A stretch of DNA of 64,000 nucleotides from NCBI RefSeq assembly GCF_028752835.1, contig NZ_CP087952.1, forward strand, positions 725,041-789,040, in the 5' to 3' direction. The position numbers were made by a program, and so were the translations under genes. This DNA comes from Desulfosarcina sp. BuS5 (GTDB taxonomy: Bacteria > Desulfobacterota > Desulfobacteria > Desulfobacterales > BuS5). Positions 26,333 to 34,862 of this stretch are shown here, piece by piece. The notes under the pieces were generated by a model. That model saw nothing but the letters and a program-made list of their open reading frames with translations, searched no databases and had not been told where the DNA came from. Every line of letters starts with the position of its first letter. Positions within the stretch are counted from its first letter, which is position 1.

Positions 26333-26851
26333 ATGCGTTTTTGTAAAAGATACACGTGCAGTCAGAACCGCTTATACCATTTTTGCCGGTTCGATAATTC
26401 CGGCTTTACCCTGGTTGAATTACTGGCGGTTATAGTTGTCCTCAGCACAATCAGCGCTGTTGCTGTAAGCCGTTTTTATTTCAGTGATTCAAACCTGGAA
26501 GCCCAGACCGAAGCGATAAAAGTCTATCTGCGCTATGCCCAGGTCAGATCGATGAATACGGAAACCGTCTGGGGTATCAGTTGCGACGGGACTGATTTAT
26601 GGCTTTACCGCGATGGAAATATTAATAATAAGGTTCTTCCGGCAGGCGAAGATGGTGTTGATGTAAACTTGGCCGAAAAAGGGATCTCTATGGGGGCTTT
26701 TACGGTCTCTTTCAATTCCTGGGGCAAGCCCTGCACCGATGAGGCAGGTCAAACAGAGTGGGATACCTACCCACCCTTGACAGTTAATTCAGTTTCAGGT
26801 TCAGACAGCAGAAATATAATCATCACCAAAAACACAGGCTTTATTCCATGA
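26333..26851 (+). CDS. GspH/FimT-type minor pilin (pseudopilin)
   Basis: 172 aa. A long basic leader of about 23 residues ends at NSG, then FTLVELLAVIVVLSTISAVAV with Glu5. AQTEAIKVYLRYAQVRSMN is the GspH/FimT region, followed by a beta-rich part. It overlaps the next pilin gene by 4 nt. The leader is longer than usual; no good ribosome site precedes ATG 26333, so the start could be later. Confidence 0.8.
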   Translation: MRFCKRYTCSQNRLYHFCRFDNSGFTLVELLAVIVVLSTISAVAVSRFYFSDSNLEAQTEAIKVYLRYAQVRSMNTETVWGISCDGTDLWLYRDGNINNKVLPAGEDGVDVNLAEKGISMGAFTVSFNSWGKPCTDEAGQTEWDTYPPLTVNSVSGSDSRNIIITKNTGFIP

Positions 26852-27294
26852 TCCGTCCGGATAATATTTTAAAAACCAGCGCCGGTTTTACCATGATCGA
26901 AATAATTTTGCTGATCATACTCTCGGCCCTGTTCGGAACCCTGCTCTTTCAGTTTACCGGCACAAGCGTTACCCGCAGCGGAGAGGAAGTCGTCCTGGTT
27001 CAGCAAGGCTGTGAACTGACCGGAATTATGGAACAAATGACCGCCGATTATGATGAACTGATTAAAACGGATCCCGAGGGATTTTCATTAGATACTTTTC
27101 AAAGTAATATTGCAGCCGGCAATACAAAGGAGAATGTTCCATATTACGGCGATTACACTGTTAACACCAATTGTTATATTATATTTACAGATGGGAATGA
27201 AGTAGTTGTAGATGACAGCAACCTCCTGAAAGTTACAATAACAAAAGGCAGCCAGTCCTTAACCGCCCTTTTTTCCAAAAAAACCGATACATAA
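26848..27294 (+). CDS. Minor pilin-like protein (MshD-like position)
   Basis: 148 aa prepilin. The leader MIRPDNILKTSAG is followed by FTMIEIILLIILSALFGTLL with Glu5, then a short globular domain without cysteine pairs. The ATG overlaps the stop of the previous minor pilin. Probably part of the pilus tip or initiation complex. Confidence 0.75.
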   Translation: MIRPDNILKTSAGFTMIEIILLIILSALFGTLLFQFTGTSVTRSGEEVVLVQQGCELTGIMEQMTADYDELIKTDPEGFSLDTFQSNIAAGNTKENVPYYGDYTVNTNCYIIFTDGNEVVVDDSNLLKVTITKGSQSLTALFSKKTDT

Positions 27295-27312
27295 AATGGA
27301 GGAACAGCGGAT

Positions 27313-27618
27313 ATGCCAAAGATTTATGTGTATCTCGGTATTGTGATTTTATTTTATAGTAACGAACATGAACCCGTTCACATTCATGGAAAGCATCAAG
27401 GAAGGGAATCAAAGGCTGAACTTATTATTGAAAACGGAAAAGTAATCGACATTATAATAAAACCCGTAAGAGGACGTAAACTTTTGCATGCAAATATTTT
27501 GAAAAATTTCAAGATATTTGTTGATATTTATTCTGAAAAAATTGTTCAAAAATGGATTGATTATTTCGTCTTGCATAAAGAGGTGATTTGCGAAAATATC
27601 GAGAGGAGAATCAAATGA
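27313..27618 (+). CDS. DUF4160 protein, first gene of a DUF4160-DUF2442 pair
   Basis: 101 aa. Family pattern YLGIVILFYSNEHEPVHIHG with the HIHG core, then SKAELIIENGKV and RGRKLLHANILKNFKIFVD. A GGAGG ribosome site is present. Such pairs are widespread near mobile DNA and behave like toxin-antitoxin genes in location and size, but the activity is not established. It overlaps its partner by 4 nt. Confidence 0.82.
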   Translation: MPKIYVYLGIVILFYSNEHEPVHIHGKHQGRESKAELIIENGKVIDIIIKPVRGRKLLHANILKNFKIFVDIYSEKIVQKWIDYFVLHKEVICENIERRIK

Positions 27619-27878
27619 TTAAGGAGAATCAAATAATTAAAATTGAAAAAGCAAGCTACCTTGGCGGTTATAAGATAAAATTAGCTTTTAATGATAAATC
27701 GGAACAATCTATAGATTTTTACCCATTCCTTTCAAACTCCTTAAATCCGTTGATAAGAAAATATTTAGACGAAAAAAAATTCAAGGAGTATGAACTGGAT
27801 GATGGCGATTTAGAATGGAATGACTATGATCTTTGTTTTCCAATAGCTGATTTATATGAGAATACAATTAGGCCATAA
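27615..27878 (+). CDS. DUF2442 protein, second gene of a DUF4160-DUF2442 pair
   Basis: 87 aa from ATG 27615, with GAGGAG just before it. Typical DUF2442 parts: YKIKLAFNDKSEQSIDF, then LEWNDYDLCFPIADLYEN. Coupled by overlap to the DUF4160 gene. The same arrangement recurs at 34863-35322. Function unknown. Confidence 0.82.
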   Translation: MIKENQIIKIEKASYLGGYKIKLAFNDKSEQSIDFYPFLSNSLNPLIRKYLDEKKFKEYELDDGDLEWNDYDLCFPIADLYENTIRP

Positions 27879-27887
27879 TATGGTATG

Positions 27888-27913
27888 CATTCCCCCGCTG
27901 GAGCCTGGGAATG
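27888..27913. repeat. Short palindrome CATTCCC / GGGAATG
   Basis: Perfect 7-bp arms around CCGCTGGAGCCT, without a T tract. It resembles REP-type extragenic palindromes and lies between two small gene pairs. Confidence 0.5.
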
Positions 27914-27962
27914 AGAAAAAAATCAGCCTGCCGAAGAGGTTTGAAAAATAAGGAGCCCTAAA

Positions 27963-28163
27963 ATGAATAGAATGGAAATCAAAAAAATGAGCACAGTTGA
28001 ACGGCTTCAGGTTATGGAGGCGCTTTGGAACTCCCTGTTGGAAGAGGAATCCAAAATCGTATCCCCCGAATGGCATGGGAATATCCTTGAGGAAAGAAAA
28101 AGAAAAATGGAAAGTGGTGAAGCTGAATTCATATCCCTGGAAGAACTGAAAAAGAATCGCTGA
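27963..28163 (+). CDS. Addiction module antitoxin component (ParD/RelB-like)
   Basis: 66 aa. MNRMEIKKMSTVERLQVMEA then LWNSLLEEESKIVSPEWH and LEERKRKMESGEAEFISLEE are the pattern of the small addiction-module component family paired with ParE/RelE toxins. A strong AAGGAG site precedes it. The antitoxin is intact; its toxin two bases downstream has an early stop. Confidence 0.85.
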   Translation: MNRMEIKKMSTVERLQVMEALWNSLLEEESKIVSPEWHGNILEERKRKMESGEAEFISLEELKKNR

Positions 28164-28165
28164 AT

Positions 28166-28474
28166 ATGAATGTAAAAAGTGTCATTACCTTAAGAGAAGT
28201 TGCTGACGACCTGCAAGGCGGAAAGGTATTTTATGAACGAAGAGAAACGGGGGTTGGAGATTATTTTTGGGATAGTTTAATCAGCGATATCGAATCACTT
28301 TACATACATGCCGGCATTCACCGCAAAAAGTTTGGGCTCCACAGGATGCTTTCTAAACGATTTCCTTATGCTATCTACTACTAGATAGAGAACAAGATTG
28401 CCCAGGTTGTCGCCGTTTTGCCCATACGCCGTGATCCTGCCTGGATTAAAAGAATATTAAAAGGGAGAAGCTGA
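28166..28474 (+). pseudogene. ParE/RelE-family toxin with premature TAG
   Basis: VREVADDL-type start, then GVGDYFWDSLISDIESLYIH and GLHRMLSKRFPYAIYY, followed by TAG at 28382. The same frame continues without interruption as IENKIAQVVAVLPIRRDPAW to TGA 28472-28474, the normal ParE ending. The stop replaces the residue that is usually Glu (GAG to TAG is one change). The truncated protein lacks the last beta strand and the conserved RRDPAW tail, so it is probably inactive. Confidence 0.8.
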
Positions 28475-28584
28475 TAGGTCTTCACCTTTGGATAGTTGAC
28501 GATAAAGCGGGCAGGCAGGGGGGCATCGCCCGCCAAAACATCACACACCAGACAAAAAAACAACATTTTTGCTGAACATGATTT

Positions 28585-29112
28585 ATGTTAAATGTAATGA
28601 AAAAAGAATCCGGCTTTACACTTCTTGAAATAATTCTTGTACTTGTGATTTTCAGCATCATCGTTGCGGTTGCAGGCCTGGGGATTGTCACCGGCACAAA
28701 AGGCTATGTCTTTGCCCGGCAGAACGCGCATTCCGCCCAGAAAGCGCAGATGGCGCTGGCCCGCATTACCAGGGAGTTTCAGGAACTTTATAATATAACG
28801 GCCTGCTCCGGCAGCTCTGTTTCCTTTGAGAGCGGCGACGGAGAATACATAATAGGGCTCGACGGCAGCAGGATACGCATCGCGGCAGGCGGCAGTACGC
28901 TTGCAAACGGTGATATACTCATTGACGGAATTGAAGCAAACGGATTTACCCTGACTTTTTACAAGGGTGATGAAATCTGGAATCAGGGTACTGACGATAT
29001 TGACTCTTTAACTGATATTAGTATACAGATCGATATGATACGGAATGATGTCATTGGCGGGAGCCTGACTTTTTCCACGTTCGTTCACCCCAGAAATGTG
29101 GGTTATTGGTGA
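28585..29112 (+). CDS. GspJ/PilW-like minor pilin (MshO-like position)
   Basis: 175 aa prepilin. The leader MLNVMKKESG is followed by FTLLEIILVLVIFSIIVAVA with Glu5. The globular part has the QMALARITREFQEL stretch typical of PilW/MshO/GspJ proteins. An internal ATG at 28597 is also plausible. The stop overlaps the start of the next gene (TGATG). Confidence 0.8.
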   Translation: MLNVMKKESGFTLLEIILVLVIFSIIVAVAGLGIVTGTKGYVFARQNAHSAQKAQMALARITREFQELYNITACSGSSVSFESGDGEYIIGLDGSRIRIAAGGSTLANGDILIDGIEANGFTLTFYKGDEIWNQGTDDIDSLTDISIQIDMIRNDVIGGSLTFSTFVHPRNVGYW

Positions 29113-31191
29113 TGGGAGCTTTGAAATTCGTGATTTCAAAAACTAATCAAAAAGGGAGTATCCTGATCGGCATTATTGCCGCCATGGTTCTTTTTGCGGC
29201 TCTCGGCACCGCCATCCTCTCCCTCACCAGCACCGCGACCATGAACCAGGTAATGGCCAACAGCACAGCCAGGGCATATTACCTGGCGGAATCCGGCTTT
29301 AGATACATACAAGGTCTTTCTTCCGGCACGGAAAGTGAAAACGCCAGGGACAGTATGCTGGAATCCCTTCACGGCCGGACTTTTACCTTGAATGATAATG
29401 AAGGAAGTTTTGACCTTGATGTTTATCCTTATTATTTAAAAGTTACCGAAGACCCCTCTGGCACAAACATTCTTAATACAAAGGCGCCCGGAGGGCTTCC
29501 CCCGGGATTCTCCCCGACCCGGGGTTACCTTAAAATAGGTTCAGGATATTATTTTTATAGTTCTGCATTCGGAATATCAGATCCCAATATTAATTTTACT
29601 ATAACTTCATTACTACCCCATTTTCCTGTTGGTACTGATGTTTTTTATGTTGCAGAGACGAATAACGCTCAGACTCAGACCGTGGCTTTGGATGGATCGA
29701 TCGATCTCAGGGATGATACCGCCGGGGAATTTCCCCTTCGTAATGGTTTAATTGAAATTAACGGTCATATATATTCATACAAGGAGTTTGATCTTACAGG
29801 CTACAGGTTAACAGGTATCAGGGATCCCAGAAGCAATGAAATGGAACCTTTGACTTTTGGTGCACATGAAAAAATAGTTTTACAAAAATTTACCAAAATA
29901 GAATCAACAGGCATATTCGGAGCAGGGGACTACCAGTCTGCCAGAAAGGTTGTTTACTCTGTCCCGCTTCCCATTAAATGGCAGGGTGAAAAAGTCGAAT
30001 TTCCTGAAAAATTTGATGACGGCTTATCGCGGTGGACTTCAGTATTGGGCAGTCATGACGTTCCAGAGGGTTATAGCGCATTAAAGGTAACCGGCACAGG
30101 CATGGTGGGAGGATCCGATTCGGGCAGCCTGGCTGTTTTTGAATGGTTCGATACGAAAACAGAAACTAAAATAGACCTTGAATCTTCCAGTAAGCATGCC
30201 GGAACTTATTTGAGTTATGACGCCCAGGTCAAGATCGGATTCGATACCGGGGTGCCGGGTACATATATGGCAGGAATTTCGTTTCGGCTGGAGGAATTGA
30301 TTGGAGAATCCGAGAGCTTTGGTATTTCGTTTTTAAAGAGCGGAGATTCTGATGCAATTCCAGATGGGTTTGTTCCTCACGAGGCAGATGGAACTCCAGT
30401 AACAAATAATCAACCAGCCATTGTTTTATGGCAAAAGATTGGCGAAGAACGAAAATGGCTGGCATATAAAAGCTTCGACGCGGTTTCTTTTTGACCCTGA
30501 TAATGCCACTATTCTTGTGCGAATTATTGAAGCTGCGTCAATAAAGTTTACTGACGGTGGGGGGGTCCCTGTGATAGATGGCGATATTGTAAAAGGCCAG
30601 ACAAGCGGCGCAAAGGGCAGGGTTGTTGGTTCTCCGATACTTAATGATGATGATGCTGGTAGCTGGGCAAGCAATAATGCTGCCGGGATAATTCTGCTGA
30701 ATAATGTAATCGGGACATTCACTTCTGATGAAATCATTGATGTTAATAGGCCAGTAATAACCGCAACCGTGAAGACCAAGGAGATCGATGCATACAGCAA
30801 AAGAGATAATTACATCCGGGCATATTACGGAACGGCGGAGAACGTAGGGAGTCCAAGTTCTGATCCTTTGGATGATCAGCAGATGGCAACCTCCCGCGGC
30901 ACAATTTTCTGGCCTCCGGATAATACGGAGGAATGGTCAGCTGCAGTTGATTATTTTACCTTGGTGGCTTGGGATGCTAATGACAATCTGAATCTACCAG
31001 GAGAAGAACAACTGGATTCAAACACCATGATCAGATCTGGCAGCCTCACCACCTCAGCCACAAAGTTTGCCAAACCGGAAATAGGCCTGCATACCTTCGG
31101 CATCAATTCAACCTCGATTTATTTTGATGATTTTGCCATGCAGGCGGTAATTCAAGCCGATCCGATAATTCCGCCGCCGGTGCAGGAGTAG
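29112..31191 (+). pseudogene. Large PilX/MshP-like pilus protein with lectin-like domain, frameshifted
   Basis: The N-terminus has a PilX-type segment GSILIGIIAAMVLFAALGTA followed by TARAYYLAESGFRY. The C-terminal half has a jelly-roll, LamG-like look (FDDGLSRWTSVLGS, YFTLVAWDAND, STSIYFDDFAMQ), as in MshP/MshQ-region proteins. The first frame ends at TGA 30492-30494. The second frame, overlapping from 30421, continues to 31191. Removing one T from the TTTTT run at 30488-30492 joins them as DAVSFDPDNATILVR, giving about 692 aa. The break may be real, a phase-variable tract or a sequencing error. Confidence 0.72.
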
Positions 31192-31205
31192 AGTATAGCA
31201 AAACT

Positions 31206-31409
31206 ATGCCAAAGAAAATAAGAGAATTGATACAAGAGCTTGTTGAGGCAGGGTTCTATGAAATCAAAGGCACAGGTAAGGGATCTCATCGAAAATATGC
31301 GCACGCCCTTTACCCGGGCGCTGTAACCATCAGCGGAAAATCAGGTGGAGATTCCAAGCAGTATCAGGAAAAACAAGTACGGCAAGCAATTGAAGAGGTA
31401 AAAAAATGA
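31206..31409 (+). CDS. hicA: HicA-type toxin
   Basis: 67 aa dsRBD-like mRNA interferase. LIQELVEAGFYEIKGTGKGS, then the catalytic His in GSHRKY, and QVRQAIEEV at the C-terminus. The start overlaps nothing; the stop overlaps hicB by 4 nt. No lesion is visible, so this toxin appears active. Confidence 0.85.
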   Translation: MPKKIRELIQELVEAGFYEIKGTGKGSHRKYAHALYPGAVTISGKSGGDSKQYQEKQVRQAIEEVKK

Positions 31410-31627
31410 AGACGAGCGACAAATACCATAAATGGGTGGAGTGGAGTGAAGAAGATCAGGTTTACATAGGCAAGTGTCCCGATCTTATAACAGGGATTCA
31501 CGGTGATGACCCACAACAGGTATATAGTGACTTATGTGAAGTAGTTGAGGATGTTATTCGCCATCTGGAGTCTAAAAAAAGTTCCCTTCCCTTCCCGCAA
31601 GTCAGACCGATGCGAGACGTAGCATAA
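31406..31627 (+). CDS. hicB: HicB-type antitoxin
   Basis: 73 aa with the HicB partial RNase H-like fold: KWVEWSEEDQVYIGKCPDL, ITGIHGDDPQQVYSDL and CEVVEDVIRHLE. The C-terminus is short with no clear DNA-binding domain, as in the HicB-lk type. Coupled to hicA. Confidence 0.83.
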   Translation: MKTSDKYHKWVEWSEEDQVYIGKCPDLITGIHGDDPQQVYSDLCEVVEDVIRHLESKKSSLPFPQVRPMRDVA

Positions 31628-31647
31628 GGTAAATGGCCGGGGACCAT

Positions 31648-31824
31648 GCGCATAGGAAACGGATACGATGTTCACAGGCTCGTAAAGGGCCGCAAGCTCA
31701 TTCTAGGCGGGGTGACAATCCCGTTTGAAAAGGGACTGCTCGGATACTCGGATGCGGATGTTCTGCTGCACGCGGTCTGTGACGCCTTGCTGGGAGCCGC
31801 GGGGCTGTGAGATATCGGCTGTCC
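31648..31824 (+). pseudogene. Truncated duplicate of ispF (5' part only)
   Basis: ATG 31648 opens [20 protein letters not shown], parallel to the complete ispF at 32902. About 177 bp align with roughly 14 mismatches by eye, most silent. GGA is changed to TGA at 31807, and similarity stops after GATATCGGCT. The two copies flank a 1.1-kb stretch of small and decayed genes. Confidence 0.85.
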
Positions 31825-31838
31825 AATTATGCCCCTAT

Positions 31839-31874
31839 ATTTAGAAATTTAAAATCATTTAGAAATTTAAAATC
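31839..31874. repeat. Perfect 18-bp tandem duplication
   Basis: ATTTAGAAATTTAAAATC occurs twice in succession, just beyond the truncated ispF copy. Non-coding. Confidence 0.8.
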
Positions 31875-31902
31875 GAATAAAGATTGGGAATGATTTTGAG
31901 CA

Positions 31903-32028
31903 ATGTCTTTTCAGGTCAGAGAAATATTAAGCAAAATTCGAAATAAAGAAGTAATAGCAAAAGGTACATCGGTAAAAATACGGAAGAGGCTTGAGAAATT
32001 TTATGGATCTGGTAACTGGAAAAAATGA
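31903..32028 (+). CDS. Small hypothetical protein (41 aa), first of a coupled pair
   Basis: ATG 31903, reading MSFQVREILSKIRNKEVI then basic (KIRKRLEKFYGSGNWKK), predicted mostly helical and positively charged. The stop overlaps the next ATG (ATGA at 32025-32028). I do not recognise the family. Size, coupling and surroundings resemble toxin-antitoxin genes. Confidence 0.55.
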   Translation: MSFQVREILSKIRNKEVIAKGTSVKIRKRLEKFYGSGNWKK

Positions 32029-32147
32029 AAGGAATTGCTAACGTACGACTTTCGGATGGTTCTGTGAAACTAACTGAAATCCATTGGTTTGAAGCTCATG
32101 GTATTGGTAAAAAAAATATCAAGGTAAAATATTACATGGAAGAATAA
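32025..32147 (+). CDS. Small hypothetical protein (40 aa), second of a coupled pair
   Basis: MKGIANVRLSDGSVKLTEIH then WFEAHGIGKKNIKVKYYMEE: a short beta-rich protein. It follows the basic 41-aa protein with a 4-nt overlap and precedes an 84-aa ORF by 2 nt. Not recognised. It could be a complete small partner or the remains of a longer one. Confidence 0.55.
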   Translation: MKGIANVRLSDGSVKLTEIHWFEAHGIGKKNIKVKYYMEE

Positions 32148-32149
32148 TC

Positions 32150-32404
32150 ATGATAAATCAATTTAAAGGAAAGAGACTCGTCATCTGCATTAACAATAAA
32201 GGAAACGAAGCATCTTTGGAGCAATGGAAGGTGTACCAATGTTTACCGGATGAGAACGCTGAGAGGCACAACGAAATCCGTGTTATTGACGAAGAAGGTG
32301 AAGATTATCTTTACCCGTCCGGTTTTTTTTCACCAGTTTCTTTAGAACCGTCTATTGCAAAAATATTCATAATGCAGAATTCAAAAAATGCTCAACAGGC
32401 ATAA
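32150..32404 (+). CDS. Hypothetical protein (84 aa)
   Basis: Third gene of the small cluster between the ispF copies, 2 nt after the previous stop. It begins MINQFKGKRLVICINNKGNE and carries DEEGEDYLYPSGFFSPVSL. Probably a small beta-barrel; no motif of known function. The 233 nt after it (32405-32637) show no gene. Confidence 0.6.
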   Translation: MINQFKGKRLVICINNKGNEASLEQWKVYQCLPDENAERHNEIRVIDEEGEDYLYPSGFFSPVSLEPSIAKIFIMQNSKNAQQA

Positions 32405-32637
32405 CCGTACCATGCCGAATTTCATATTGTAATACTACAATCCATTATCCGGCAATCCGGCATTTCAAGGAGTGAATTTGAATTATAAGCGCCCAACAAT
32501 CTGCTACCTTGATCGCAGAAGCCGTGCCGATTCAGAATATTTGTAGGTTTGCGGCAGCTTATCACTTTTTTGATAGTTTTTCGGATAGCGTTTGCGACAA
32601 GTGAGCAGTACGTTATGCCTATGAAAAGGGAAAAAAT

Positions 32638-32739
32638 ATGAAAAAAAGAATTTCAGTAAATCCAAAAATCCATTTTGGCAAACCTTGTATTACTAGTACT
32701 CGAATTACTGTCCAAAATATTCTTGATCGGAAGATATAA
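32638..32739 (+). pseudogene. Remnant of a DUF433 antitoxin
   Basis: MKKRISVNPKIHFGKPCITS then TRITVQNILDRKI and a stop. This is the N-terminal third of a DUF433 protein (normally about 75 aa), which pairs with DUF5615 toxins. The remainder is deleted. Confidence 0.72.
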
Positions 32740-32758
32740 AAATTGAGACTGAAGCAGC

Positions 32759-32854
32759 ATGAAATTCCTTGCAGATTAAGATGTTTACGCCATAACAGTC
32801 CGTTTTTTAATGGAATCAGGTCATGATGTAATTACAGCTTCTGAAATTGATTGA
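32759..32854 (+). pseudogene. Remnant of a DUF5615 PIN-like toxin
   Basis: MKFLAD, a TAA at codon 7 where the family usually has Gln, then DVYAITVRFLMESGHDVITA and a stop at 32852-32854. It matches the start of DUF5615 (Mut7-C/PIN-like) proteins. Both a nonsense change and a truncation are present. It follows the DUF433 remnant in the usual order. Confidence 0.7.
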
Positions 32855-32901
32855 GACAAACAGGTTGTGAGGGAGCTGCCAAAGGGAAAAATAAATTAAC
32901 C

Positions 32902-33369
32902 ATGCGCATAGGAAACGGATATGATATTCACAGGCTCGTCAAAGGCCGCAAGCTCATTTTGGGGGGGGTGACAATCCCGTTTGAAAAGGGGCTGCTCGGA
33001 CACTCGGACGCGGATGTTCTCCTGCACGCGGTTTGTGACGCCTTGCTGGGAGCCGCGGGCCTGGGAGATATCGGCTTGCATTTTCCGGATACGGACATAC
33101 AATATAAGAATATTTCCAGCCTGAAGCTGCTGCGCAAAACCTGTTCCATGATAGCCGATAAGGGCTTTGCAGTGGTTAATCTGGATACTGTTATATTAGC
33201 TGAGGCTCCCAAAATTTCCCCTTACAGGGAGGAAATGAGAAAGAATATTGCCAAAGCAGCCGGAATTAAACCTGAAAATATAAACATAAAGGCTACCACC
33301 GGCGAAGGCCTTGGTTTCACAGGCAGAGGCGAAGGTATTGGAGCTATGTGTGTGGCCCTGATTGAATAA
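32902..33369 (+). CDS. ispF: 2-C-methyl-D-erythritol 2,4-cyclodiphosphate synthase
   Basis: Fifth step of the MEP isoprenoid pathway: forms MEcPP with release of CMP. About 155 aa. [12 protein letters not shown] holds the zinc ligands Asp and His, with [31 protein letters not shown] and the C-terminal ATTGEGLGFTGRGEGI. The start is ATG 32902; the longer open frame before it is not conserved, and the truncated copy at 31648 starts at the same Met. Followed by cysS after 12 nt. Confidence 0.95.
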   Translation: MRIGNGYDIHRLVKGRKLILGGVTIPFEKGLLGHSDADVLLHAVCDALLGAAGLGDIGLHFPDTDIQYKNISSLKLLRKTCSMIADKGFAVVNLDTVILAEAPKISPYREEMRKNIAKAAGIKPENINIKATTGEGLGFTGRGEGIGAMCVALIE

Positions 33370-33381
33370 CAGGAAAAAAAT

Positions 33382-34839
33382 ATGACTCTCAAGATTTACA
33401 ATACTCTAAGCGGAAAAAAGGAAATTTTCAAGCCCCTGACTGAAGGCCGGGTAGGCATGTATGTATGCGGTCCGACTGTTTATGACTCATGTCATATCGG
33501 CCATGCCAGGTCTGTGGTCGTCTTTGACGTAATTTTTCGCTATTTAAAAGCACTCGGTTTTGAGGTGACCTATGTCAGGAATTTTACCGATGTTGACGAC
33601 AAAATAATCAACCGGGCTAATGAACTCGGGATTAGCTCGTCGGAATTGGCAGGGAAATATATTCAGGAATTTTACGATGATATGGACGCCCTTAATGTCG
33701 AGCGGGCGACAATAGAGCCTAAAGCCACGGAAAATATTGATCAGATAGTCACTTTGATAGAAAAGCTTATATCTAAAGGGATTGCCTACCAGGTTGACGG
33801 CGATGTCTATTTTTCCGTGAAGTCCTTTGACGCGTATGGCCGGCTTTCAGGACGAAAATTGGAGGATATGATGGCCGGTGCCAGAATTGAAGTTGATCAA
33901 AGAAAAAAGAATCCCTTCGATTTCGCGCTATGGAAATCCGCCAAACCCGGTGAACCGTGCTGGGAAAGCCCCTGGGGGAAGGGAAGGCCGGGCTGGCACA
34001 TTGAATGCTCGGCCATGAGCAGCGAGTATCTTGGCGAGACCCTGGATATTCACGGCGGTGGCAAGGATCTTATTTTTCCCCATCACGAAAATGAGATCGC
34101 GCAGTCGGAATCTGCTTCCGGTAAGCCTTTTGTCAGGTTCTGGGTTCATAACGGGTTTGTAAATATAAATCAGGAAAAGATGTCAAAGTCCCTTGGAAAT
34201 TTTTTGATGATCAAGGATGTTATCAAAGAGTATCATCCTGAAGCTGTCAGGCTTTTTTTACTCTCCAACCATTATCGCAGCCCGGTCGATTTCACGGATC
34301 AGTCTCTTAAAGATGCTGAATCGGGTCTGGACAAAATTTATGCCCTGCTGGAACGTATAGAGAAGCAAACGGGACCAGGCCGTGAAAAAGAGCGTGAAAA
34401 AGAGGCTGTTGCAGGAGAATCGGGGAAAGGAGATATCTGGGCCCGCTTTATCGAAGCCATGGACGATGATTTTAATTCAGCGCAAGCTATCGGCATTATA
34501 TTTGATTCCGTCAAAAAAATAAACCGGATGCTCAACAATAATGATATTTCTTCAAAAACCATGCAGATAATAAAAACAGGATATGGAGATATTTTAAGGA
34601 CAGGCGGCATCCTTGGAATTTTGACTGAGCCGCCGGACGTTTATTTTGCAGGAAAAAAATCCACCGGGATTGAGAAAGGCGCCATTGATCCTGATTTAAT
34701 CGATAAAATGGTTCTGGAAAGGAGCGCGGCCCGCACAAACAAGGACTGGGCCCGGGCTGATCAGATCAGGCAGGAGCTGCTGGATATGAATATTATTATT
34801 GAGGACAGTACTGAAGGAACTGTGTGGAAAATTGGGTGA
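33382..34839 (+). CDS. cysS: Cysteinyl-tRNA synthetase
   Basis: Class I aminoacyl-tRNA synthetase, 485 aa. YVCGPTVYDSCHIGHARSVV contains the HIGH-type motif and a zinc cysteine; WHIECSAMS and FPHHENEIAQSE supply the other zinc ligands; KMSKSLGNF is the KMSKS loop. A DALR-like helical domain lies in the C-terminal part. Complete. Confidence 0.96.
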   Translation: MTLKIYNTLSGKKEIFKPLTEGRVGMYVCGPTVYDSCHIGHARSVVVFDVIFRYLKALGFEVTYVRNFTDVDDKIINRANELGISSSELAGKYIQEFYDDMDALNVERATIEPKATENIDQIVTLIEKLISKGIAYQVDGDVYFSVKSFDAYGRLSGRKLEDMMAGARIEVDQRKKNPFDFALWKSAKPGEPCWESPWGKGRPGWHIECSAMSSEYLGETLDIHGGGKDLIFPHHENEIAQSESASGKPFVRFWVHNGFVNINQEKMSKSLGNFLMIKDVIKEYHPEAVRLFLLSNHYRSPVDFTDQSLKDAESGLDKIYALLERIEKQTGPGREKEREKEAVAGESGKGDIWARFIEAMDDDFNSAQAIGIIFDSVKKINRMLNNNDISSKTMQIIKTGYGDILRTGGILGILTEPPDVYFAGKKSTGIEKGAIDPDLIDKMVLERSAARTNKDWARADQIRQELLDMNIIIEDSTEGTVWKIG

Positions 34840-34862
34840 ATATTTTATAATAAGGGGAGGCA

